NCBI GenBank assembly: GCA_003140115.1 | Contig: PLIQ01000308.1 | Span: 1 to 5,881, forward strand | Reading direction: 5' to 3' | From: Actinomycetota bacterium | GTDB lineage: Bacteria; Actinomycetota; Actinomycetes; Streptosporangiales; Streptosporangiaceae | DNA length: 5,881 nucleotides | Part shown: positions 1-4,926 of the stretch, one piece after another | How the letters are laid out: each line of letters begins with the position of its first letter | Position numbering within the stretch: position 1 is the stretch's first letter | Made by a program: the position numbers and the translations under genes | The notes under the pieces: model-generated | Told to the model about the DNA's origin: nothing | Database searches by the model: none | What the model saw: the letters and a program-made list of their open reading frames with translations, nothing else

Positions 1-267
1 AGCGATCTGGTCTGCCGCCTGCTCGTCCACATGGCCGCGCTTGGGGCCAGCCAGGTCACGCCAGCACTGCGGCCCGAGGATGCGGACATGCCGATCCTGC
101 CCTGGTTCGATCCGGAGAACTTCAATCCCGGCTACATGATGCGCTCGGTGGATCTGCTCCCAAGAAGCGGCGACAAGCCGCAGTGGCAGCACAGCCAGGA
201 CTACTGGGCCGAGAAGGACCTTCTCCCGAACGCCGATCTCGACGACGGCTGCCTGCTCTACTCCTAG
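1..267 (+). CDS. Flavin-containing monooxygenase, EthA / Baeyer-Villiger type, C-terminal end (5' truncated)
   Basis: Only the last 88 residues are in the window; the frame is open from base 1 (SDLVCRLLVHM...) and ends at TAG 265-267, so the ATG at 31 is internal. The block PWFDPENFNPGYMMRS, then LLPRSGDKPQWQHSQDYW and a short acidic end (ADLDDGCLLYS), matches from memory the conserved C-terminus of EthA-like class B flavoprotein monooxygenases. Enzymes of this family use FAD and NADPH to insert an oxygen atom into ketones (giving esters or lactones) or to oxidise sulfur compounds, in the cytosol or at the membrane. The FAD- and NADPH-binding Rossmann motifs would lie upstream and cannot be checked. 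The gene converges on the dehydrogenase gene with a single base between the two stop codons, so they are not one operon. The family is fairly sure; the substrate is unknown. Confidence 0.85.
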   Translation, partial: SDLVCRLLVHMAALGASQVTPALRPEDADMPILPWFDPENFNPGYMMRSVDLLPRSGDKPQWQHSQDYWAEKDLLPNADLDDGCLLYS

Positions 268-268
268 C

Positions 269-1180
269 TCAGTCTCCGGACTCCAGGAATCCGGGCGCCG
301 CGTACGCGGGATCGGGATAGTCATAGAAGCCGCTCCCGCTCTTGACGCCCAGGCGGCCGCGATCGAGGTAGGTCCGGACGAAGTCGGCGTTGGCACGTAT
401 CTGCGGGTCACCTAGCTGCCGCGCCCAGTAGTCGGTGATGTGCCAGACGGTATCGAGCCCGACGCCGTCGAGCATCCCGAACGGGCCGATCGGCATCTTC
501 ATGATTCCTATCCAGGCGCGATCGACGTCCTGCACCGACGCGATCCCGTTCGTCACCAGCGTGAGCGCCTCCCGGTTGATCGCGGTGTACAACGCGTTGA
601 AGACGTAACCGAAGTTCTCCTTGCGCAGGCGGATGGGGATCTGGCCGATGCGCCGGGCGAAGGCCAGGAGCAGCTCCGTCGTCTCCGCGGAGGTGCCAGG
701 GTGCGGCATCACGTCCACCACATTCGATGACCACACCGGGATGTGGAAATGCAGCGCCGCGAACCGGTCAGGCCGGCCGGTGGCAGCCGCGAACATCGAG
801 GGCAGCAGCGTCGAGGAGTTCGTCGTGAAGATGGTCCGCTGCGGGCACAGCTCGTTGAACCGCCCGAGGACCCGCCCCTTGAGCTCGGGGTCTTCGGGCA
901 CCGACTCACTGACCAGGTCGACTCCGGCCGCGGCCGCCACCGGGTCGGCGATGCACTCGATGCTCGCCAGCGCCCGCTCGAGCCGGCCGGCGTCGATAAG
1001 TCCCGCCGCCACCGGGGCCTCCCCGTAGCCGCGCAGCCGCCCGGGCGCTGCGTCCAAGGCCGCCGGTTCGGTGTCGTGCACGACGACCTGGCACCCATAC
1101 ATCGCCGCCTGCAGCCCGATCTGCAGTCCCATCGTCCCGCTGCCGATCACGAGCACCCGACGTACGTCCTCCGCGCGCAT
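269..1180 (-). CDS. 3-hydroxyacyl-CoA dehydrogenase family protein (NAD-dependent)
   Basis: This is a 303-residue protein, normal for the single-function family, which oxidises (S)-3-hydroxyacyl-CoA to 3-oxoacyl-CoA with NAD in fatty-acid or related breakdown. Residues 13-18 (GSGTMG) are the dinucleotide-binding loop, and Asp36 at the end of the second strand favours NAD over NADP. NSS at 121-123, His144 and Asn195 sit at the usual catalytic Ser, His and Asn positions. The C-terminal domain ends with the family signature GRLGVKSGSGFYDY (275-288). The residue twelve after the His, normally the catalytic Glu, is Asp156, and the usual HFFNP is HFHIP, so this belongs to a divergent subfamily; related carnitine-type dehydrogenases are an alternative. 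I chose ATG 1180 because AAAGGAG lies six bases before it. An in-frame ATG at 1198 has no ribosome binding site. The gene diverges from the 1216 gene and converges on the monooxygenase. Confidence 0.87.
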   Translation of the reverse strand: MRAEDVRRVLVIGSGTMGLQIGLQAAMYGCQVVVHDTEPAALDAAPGRLRGYGEAPVAAGLIDAGRLERALASIECIADPVAAAAGVDLVSESVPEDPELKGRVLGRFNELCPQRTIFTTNSSTLLPSMFAAATGRPDRFAALHFHIPVWSSNVVDVMPHPGTSAETTELLLAFARRIGQIPIRLRKENFGYVFNALYTAINREALTLVTNGIASVQDVDRAWIGIMKMPIGPFGMLDGVGLDTVWHITDYWARQLGDPQIRANADFVRTYLDRGRLGVKSGSGFYDYPDPAYAAPGFLESGD

Positions 1181-1186
1181 AGCCCG

Positions 1187-1193
1187 CTCCTTT
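1187..1193 (-). promoter_or_regulatory. Ribosome binding site deciding the dehydrogenase start
   Basis: Read on the minus strand, AAAGGAG is followed by the six bases CGGGCT and then ATG at 1180-1178. This site lies inside the reading frame if the upstream ATG at 1198 is used, and it has ideal spacing for the ATG at 1180, so it argues for the 303-residue form. Confidence 0.8.
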
Positions 1194-1215
1194 GCCATCG
1201 CGTCAGTCCGATGCT

Positions 1216-2727
1216 ATGTCCCGCGAGGCCGGCCACGCGGTGCAGGCTTGGAGGGTGGGCGATGAGCGGGCCGAGACCTACCTGCGGCTGCTGGCCGAGG
1301 CCGTGCTGCGGCAGGCAGGTGATCGGTTGCGTGCCCTGGACGTGGCGGCCGGAACTGATATCTGGTCCGATCCGGGCATGGCGCCGTTCGCCACCACGGA
1401 GAGCGCGCAGGCGAAGGTCGGACGGGCCGCGCGGATCCTGGTCGCGGCCGGCGTGCTCGATGAGGATGTCCTGGCCGGTTTCGGGTCTGATCTTCACGGG
1501 GCGATCCACGCCCGGTCACGGCTCATCCTGAACTGGGATCGCGGACGCGGCAAGCTGGGCCACACCATGTTCGCGCCGTCCAGCCGCCCGCCGGCGTCGG
1601 GCGCCGCGAGCGAGGCGATGCGGGTGACGCCCATCGGCCGGACGCTGCGCGTGGCCAGCGACCGCGCGCCGTCGGCGTTGCACCTGATGTCGCTGGTGCG
1701 GACCCAGACCGAGGCCGTGATCACCGTGGTCATGCGCATGCACCGCCCACCGCCCGGCGCGGGTACGGGTTGGGCGATCACGCATCAGCTGCCGTACGAC
1801 CAGCTGCGGGCGGTGGACGACCTGGGCGCTCGCTATACGTTCCGGTTCGAGGGCGGTGTGAGCAGGACGGACACCTGGCGGGGCATCGCCCGGCTGACGC
1901 CCGTACCTCCGCGCAGCGTCCGGCGCCTTGACCTGGTCGGCGACGGAGCCCCCCTCATCCAGCTCAACCTGAGGACCTCCGCCGCGCGCGGTCACCACGC
2001 CGCGCCGCCGGTGACCGGGCCGCCGGTGACCGAGCCGGCGGCGGTCCCGCTCGGCGAACGACTGCTCGTGCTGGCGGCCGAACGCATCCTGGCCGGCGAA
2101 GACCCCAGGGGGCCCGTCCCGGGCCCCGAGCCGGGGGAGATCATCACGGTGCTCACCGAGACGGGCGCGATCGCCGTTGCCAGCCTGGTACCCGGTCAGC
2201 TCGCCGCGGTGTGCCAGCGGCTCGGCGCAACCGGGCACGGCATCACCGTGCCCGCGGCCACGCAGATCCCGGCCCCGTGGGCCAGCGTCATCGCCCAACG
2301 CGATGCGCCGCGGCCCGCAGCCGGCCCTGAGGTATTGGCACCGCTGGCCGACGTGCTGCCCGACCTCGACGGGGCGCGGTTCGCCTTGGCCGGGCTGAGC
2401 ATGGCCGCGGGTGAGAGCCACCTGCACGTGGTGAGCAGCGGCATGCCGCGGCTCGAGAAATGGTTCGCCTACCACTGGAGGCCGGGTTTCTCCTGGTGGG
2501 TCAGGGACGGCGCCGGGAACTGGCACGTGGGGATGGCAGGCGAGCCGTGCACCTCCGGGGACGGCCTGCAGGCGTTCCAGCTGCGGCTGACGCCGCCGCT
2601 CGCCGCGATCCCGGACGCCGCCGAGGTGGTGGTGACCGGACCGGCGACGCGAGTCCGCGCGTTCGTACCGATCCGGCCGGCCAACCGCGGGTCTTACCGT
2701 TTAGTTGTCGGTGGCTGTGTCGGTTGA
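1216..2727 (+). CDS. Actinobacterial protein of unknown function with an apparent internal domain duplication
   Basis: This 503-residue protein is one I do not recognise beyond a general likeness to uncharacterised actinobacterial proteins. Residues 1-120 look largely helical (ETYLRLLAEAVLRQ; RAARILVAAGVLDEDVLAGF). Residues about 153-252 and 387-489 are beta-rich and resemble each other: both have a hydrophobic strand pair, a D-D/G-x-G turn, a Trp-containing strand, ARLTP or LRLTP, and a strand ending in G-D/P. A Pro-rich linker with PPVTGPPVTEP (264-274) and a mixed segment (276-386) separate them. I see no signal peptide, membrane helix or catalytic motif, so it is probably cytosolic. The ATG at 1216 was chosen as the first ATG; no good ribosome binding site precedes it, so leaderless translation, the TTG at 1192 or the GTG at 1240 are possible. 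GC-rich codon use and continuity make the frame convincing. Its end overlaps the hydrolase gene by 34 bases, tail to tail. Confidence 0.75.
   Translation: MSREAGHAVQAWRVGDERAETYLRLLAEAVLRQAGDRLRALDVAAGTDIWSDPGMAPFATTESAQAKVGRAARILVAAGVLDEDVLAGFGSDLHGAIHARSRLILNWDRGRGKLGHTMFAPSSRPPASGAASEAMRVTPIGRTLRVASDRAPSALHLMSLVRTQTEAVITVVMRMHRPPPGAGTGWAITHQLPYDQLRAVDDLGARYTFRFEGGVSRTDTWRGIARLTPVPPRSVRRLDLVGDGAPLIQLNLRTSAARGHHAAPPVTGPPVTEPAAVPLGERLLVLAAERILAGEDPRGPVPGPEPGEIITVLTETGAIAVASLVPGQLAAVCQRLGATGHGITVPAATQIPAPWASVIAQRDAPRPAAGPEVLAPLADVLPDLDGARFALAGLSMAAGESHLHVVSSGMPRLEKWFAYHWRPGFSWWVRDGAGNWHVGMAGEPCTSGDGLQAFQLRLTPPLAAIPDAAEVVVTGPATRVRAFVPIRPANRGSYRLVVGGCVG
2004..2032 (+). repeat. Tandem direct repeat coding a PPVT-G/E linker
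   Basis: The 14-base unit GCCGCCGGTGACCG occurs at 2004-2017 and again at 2019-2032, a 15-base period that stays in frame and encodes PPVTG then PPVTE. It lies in the Pro-rich linker between the first beta-rich unit and the middle segment of the unknown protein. It looks like a small in-frame slippage expansion of a flexible linker, not a mobile or regulatory repeat. Confidence 0.7.
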
Positions 2728-3647
2728 GCCGCCTGCTCGTCGGTGGCGTGGGCCTCGATGAACGCGACCATCTGGTCGTTTAGCGCGTCGATCCGGTTGA
2801 AGCCGCCGTGGTTGCCGGGGACGATGGCGACCTCCGCGTGCGGGATGAGGCCTCCCCGGGCGCGGGCCTGCGCCGGGGTGATCAGGGCGCTGCGCGCGCC
2901 GGTGATCAGCAGGGCCGGCACGTCGATCGCGCGGAGTTCGTCGTCGGTGAGGACAGCGGGGAACTTCGGCTCGGCATGGTAGCCCCGGGTGCCTGCCCAC
3001 AGGAGCGTCATCAGCTCCGGCTCCAGCAGGCCCGGGAGGTCCAGCCACCGGGCGAGGCGCCGGCGGATCGGCATCGGGGTCAGGGTGGCCAGGCCGCTGA
3101 CGGAGAGCCAGAACCAGAAGCGGGCGTCGAGCTTGGTGAGCCCGGCCGGGTCGAGCAGCGTGATGGAGGCGACCCGGCCGGGCACGCGGATCGCCTGGTT
3201 CATGGCGATCCAGCCGCCGTAGGAGTAGCCCACCAGGTGCGCCGGGCGGTCGCTGAGCTGGCCCAGAAGCTCGTCCAGCCAGGCGGCGCAGGAGGCCGGG
3301 GGAGTCATCGGGGCGCGCGCGACGCTGGGGTTCGCGTCGCCAGGCATGTCGATCCCGTACACCGGGCCGACCTTGGCCAGCGCCGCCACGTTCGGGTACC
3401 AGCTCGCGGCGTTGAACGCCGAGAGCAGCACGACTGGCGGCCCATCAGGATGCGGCCGGTAAGCGTGCACCCGGGTGGTGGCGGTCGCCGTCTCGACGTC
3501 GAACTCCTCGTCGGGCTGCGGCCAGAGCGCGAAGGCCCGCTCGTACGCGGCCATGAATTTCTCCCGCGCTGCCTCGCTCACCCAGGATCCCGGCTCGCCC
3601 TTGGGCGCCAGGTCTGCGGCACCGGTGATGCGCTTGATCCCGAACAT
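2694..3647 (-). CDS. Alpha/beta hydrolase fold protein with atypical catalytic surroundings
   Basis: This is a 317-residue single-domain cytosolic protein of the alpha/beta hydrolase fold, a family of mostly esterases and related hydrolases; the substrate cannot be read from the sequence. The nucleophile elbow is GYSYGG (140-145, Ser142) and the His is probably His280 in PGNHGGF. The core strands PVVLLSAF (71-78), VYGIDMPGD (96-104), AHLVGYS (136-142), SITLLDPAG (161-169) and VPALLITG (243-250) are in the expected order, with a cap region at about 170-235. Two positions are odd: the oxyanion His-Gly after the first strand is Ser-Ala, and the loop after the strand at 250, where the acid normally sits, reads ARSALIT with no Asp or Glu. 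Asp166 could serve instead. I chose ATG 3647 because GAGGAGG stands six bases before it; the GTG at 3677 lies on the promoter. The gene is divergent from the TetR gene and shares its operator. Confidence 0.85.
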   Translation of the reverse strand: MFGIKRITGAADLAPKGEPGSWVSEAAREKFMAAYERAFALWPQPDEEFDVETATATTRVHAYRPHPDGPPVVLLSAFNAASWYPNVAALAKVGPVYGIDMPGDANPSVARAPMTPPASCAAWLDELLGQLSDRPAHLVGYSYGGWIAMNQAIRVPGRVASITLLDPAGLTKLDARFWFWLSVSGLATLTPMPIRRRLARWLDLPGLLEPELMTLLWAGTRGYHAEPKFPAVLTDDELRAIDVPALLITGARSALITPAQARARGGLIPHAEVAIVPGNHGGFNRIDALNDQMVAFIEAHATDEQAAQPTQPPTTKR

Positions 3648-3653
3648 GTCTTG

Positions 3654-3660
3654 CCTCCTC
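3654..3660 (-). promoter_or_regulatory. Ribosome binding site deciding the hydrolase start
   Basis: On the minus strand GAGGAGG is followed by the six bases CAAGAC and ATG at 3647-3645. The longer alternative, from GTG at 3677, would begin a few bases from the proposed -10 element and would put this strong site inside the coding region, so it is unlikely. Confidence 0.85.
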
Positions 3661-3670
3661 GCGGTTGAGC

Positions 3671-3699
3671 CTGCCACGTTTATGATACGAGCGTATCAT
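3671..3699 (+). promoter_or_regulatory. Putative promoter of the TetR gene
   Basis: CTGCCA (3671-3676; 4 of 6 with TTGACA) is separated by 17 bases from TATCAT (3694-3699; 5 of 6 with TATAAT). This predicts a transcript start near 3706 and a leader of about 33 bases before the GTG at 3739. The -10 element and part of the spacer lie inside the palindrome, so a bound repressor would block it. It is predicted from sequence match only. Confidence 0.5.
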
Positions 3700-3703
3700 T
3701 AAC
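3678..3703. promoter_or_regulatory. Palindromic operator between the divergent hydrolase and TetR genes
   Basis: The core ATGATACGAGCGTATCAT at 3682-3699 is a perfect inverted repeat, with 8-base arms around a 2-base centre. One mismatched pair (3681/3700) and three more matching pairs (GTT at 3678-3680 against AAC at 3701-3703) extend it to 26 bases. It is an AT-rich island in very GC-rich DNA. TetR dimers typically bind such sites beside their own genes. The arms contain TATCAT-like -10 elements on both strands, so occupation would silence both genes. The link to this particular repressor is inferred from position. Confidence 0.85.
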
Positions 3704-3711
3704 GGGGGCAG
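3682..3711 (-). promoter_or_regulatory. Putative promoter of the hydrolase gene
   Basis: On the minus strand TATCAT (3687-3682) is a good -10 element. The only -35 candidate is CTGCCC (3711-3706) at 18 bases, which is weak (3 of 6). A start near 3675 would leave a leader of about 27 bases before ATG 3647, containing the strong ribosome binding site. The weak -35 could mean low basal activity or an alternative sigma factor. Confidence 0.4.
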
Positions 3712-3738
3712 GCGGACAACGAGGGATACGGTGAGCGG

Positions 3739-4665
3739 GTGCCGAAGCGGGTCGATCACGAGGAACGGCGGCGGCAGATCGCGGACGCGCTGCTGCGGAC
3801 GGCCGTCAAGCGCGGGCTGCACGCCACCGGGATGCGCGAGGTCGCGGCCGAAGCCGGCGTGTCCCTTCGGCTGGTCCAGTACTACTTCGGCACCAAGGAA
3901 GAGCTCCTGCTGGCCGCGATGCAGCACCTGGCCGCCCGGTTCAGCGAGCGGGGCCTGGCGCGGATCAGGCAGCTCAAATCCCCAGCAGGCGCGGTCCGCC
4001 CGTACGACGTCATCGCTGCCATCTTGACCGAGGGACTGCCCGCCGACGACGAGCGGCGCACCTTCACCCTCCTGTACACGGCCTACTTCGCGCTCTCGCT
4101 GACCGAGCCGGCGCTGGCGATCTCCCCCCTGGTCAGGAACTCAGACGCGGTGATCAACGTGGTCGCCGCCCAGCTGCGAGCCGCCCAGGCCGCCGGCGAT
4201 ACGCCCGCCCACCTGGACCCGGACCTGGAAGCGTTCAGCCTGCTGGCCATGTCCGCGGGCCTGGGCACGAGCGTCCTGGGCGGCCAGTCCTCGGTCGAGC
4301 AAGCTCAAGCCGTCATCGACTACCACCTGCACCGCCTGTTCCCCGCATCTCACCCAGCGTCACACGGCGCGTCCTTACCGTTGCTAGCCGGGGCTGCGCC
4401 GCCGCAGGGCCGTGCTCACCCGGGTCAGCGCGCCGATGTAGCACAGCAGCGCCACCCCGGTCAGCAGGGCCATGGCCAGCGAGGCGCCGTTCTGGCCGTT
4501 GCGCACGAAGATCTCTCCCGAGGCAAACGCGCCGCCTATGGCCGTCAGGCCTGCGGCCGCCAGCACGGCGACTACCCGGTCATCCAGGCGTACCGCCCTG
4601 ACCAGCAGCACGAGCGCGGCCCCGATCAGCGCCAGGCCGAACAGCGCGTGCACGGTCAGCATTAA
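3739..4665 (+). CDS. TetR/AcrR family transcriptional repressor with an abnormal C-terminal extension
   Basis: The N-terminal DNA-binding domain is typical: a helix at 8-26, then the helix-turn-helix at about 31-51 ending in VQYYFGTKEELL (46-57). Residues about 75-202 form the helical ligand-binding and dimer domain and end with a family-like DYHLHRLFP (194-202), resembling the BetI-type C-terminal group. Such proteins bind a palindrome as dimers and let go when a small ligand binds. Family members are usually near 200 residues, but this frame runs to 308. The extra 106 residues are rich in Gln, His, Arg and Gly, look like no domain, and from codon 216 on are antisense to the membrane protein gene. 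A lost stop or a frameshift is likely; the next frame has TAG at 4385. The start is GTG 3739, since TAA at 3700 closes the frame upstream; its ribosome binding site is weak (GAGGG at 3721-3725). It probably represses itself and the divergent hydrolase. Confidence 0.88.
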   Translation: MPKRVDHEERRRQIADALLRTAVKRGLHATGMREVAAEAGVSLRLVQYYFGTKEELLLAAMQHLAARFSERGLARIRQLKSPAGAVRPYDVIAAILTEGLPADDERRTFTLLYTAYFALSLTEPALAISPLVRNSDAVINVVAAQLRAAQAAGDTPAHLDPDLEAFSLLAMSAGLGTSVLGGQSSVEQAQAVIDYHLHRLFPASHPASHGASLPLLAGAAPPQGRAHPGQRADVAQQRHPGQQGHGQRGAVLAVAHEDLSRGKRAAYGRQACGRQHGDYPVIQAYRPDQQHERGPDQRQAEQRVHGQH

Positions 4666-4863
4666 CGGACCGTTGGCGATCTCCTGGGTGAGCGCGGCGT
4701 GCGCATCGGAGGCCGGGACGGCAATGTACAGATTCAAGATGATGCCCAGACCGTATTGGACGACCAGCATGATCAGGGCGGCCAGGGATACCTGGCGTAC
4801 CGCCTCTAGTTCCGCCCGGCGGGTGTGCTTGCCGGAAGCGACTCGGATTGCTTCGCCTGCCAC
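4384..4863 (-). CDS. Small four-helix integral membrane protein, function unknown
   Basis: This 159-residue protein has four clear hydrophobic segments, at about 25-49, 67-91, 96-114 and 127-147. Arg clusters at 15-16 and 23, in the 90-96 loop, and at the tail (RRR, 154-156) suggest both ends face the cytoplasm. The loops at 50-66 and 115-126 would then face outside. Small conserved-looking motifs are NLYIAVP (44-50) at the end of helix 1, His72 in helix 2, and SGEIFVRNGQNGASLAMA (115-132) before helix 4. These recall uncharacterised actinobacterial membrane proteins, but I cannot assign a role; a haem or quinone link is only a guess. The start is GTG 4863, with GGGAAGG ten bases upstream. 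Its 3' part is overlapped on the other strand by the TetR frame. It lies 63 bases downstream of the membrane-anchored hydrolase and may share its transcript. Confidence 0.75.
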   Translation of the reverse strand: MAGEAIRVASGKHTRRAELEAVRQVSLAALIMLVVQYGLGIILNLYIAVPASDAHAALTQEIANGPLMLTVHALFGLALIGAALVLLVRAVRLDDRVVAVLAAAGLTAIGGAFASGEIFVRNGQNGASLAMALLTGVALLCYIGALTRVSTALRRRSPG

Positions 4864-4873
4864 AGACCACTCG

Positions 4874-4880
4874 CCTTCCC
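4874..4880 (-). promoter_or_regulatory. Possible ribosome binding site of the membrane protein gene
   Basis: GGGAAGG on the minus strand stands ten bases before the GTG at 4863-4861. The spacing is slightly long but usable. It is the best site near the start of this frame. Confidence 0.45.
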
Positions 4881-4904
4881 AGTCCGTCCTCCCAACCCTT
4901 AGAT

Positions 4905-4921
4905 ACGGCTGGTGGTGCCGT
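4905..4921 (-). other. Small hairpin between the two minus-strand genes
   Basis: ACGGC (4905-4909) pairs with GCCGT (4917-4921) around a 7-base loop, a few bases after the stop of the upstream hydrolase gene. The stem has only five pairs and no T-run follows on the minus strand. It could be a weak terminator or pause site, or simply chance in GC-rich DNA. Confidence 0.2.
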
Positions 4922-4926
4922 GGCGT

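Noticed and set aside
743..1531. Long plus-strand open frame of 262 codons opposite the dehydrogenase gene
   Set aside because: It is antisense to a clear family member and then runs out of frame through the unknown protein gene. Its product is Arg/Pro-rich with no domain, typical of GC-rich shadow frames.
1516..2526. Minus-strand open frame of 336 codons opposite the unknown protein gene
   Set aside because: Its composition is Arg/Gly/His/Pro-rich with no recognisable motif. The plus-strand frame has convincing secondary-structure patterning and an internal repeat, so the minus frame is a shadow.
2679..2730. Inverted repeat GGC-CAACCG ... CGGTTG-A-GCC at the convergent gene ends as a two-way terminator
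   Set aside because: The arms pair over nine bases with one bulge, but the loop is about 33 bases and no T-run follows on either strand, so it is too weak to call.
2808..3668. Plus-strand open frame of 286 codons opposite the hydrolase
   Set aside because: It is antisense to a protein with a clear nucleophile elbow and fold order. The product is low-complexity Arg/Gly/Val/Glu and has no domain.
3648..3677. Longer hydrolase start at GTG 3677
   Set aside because: It would place the start a few bases from the -10 element and the strong ribosome binding site inside the gene; ATG 3647 fits much better.
4388..4412. Hairpin CTGCG-CCGC-CGCAG near the end of the membrane protein gene
   Set aside because: It has only five pairs, lies inside the coding sequence for the Arg-rich tail, and has no T-run. 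It is expected by chance at this GC content.
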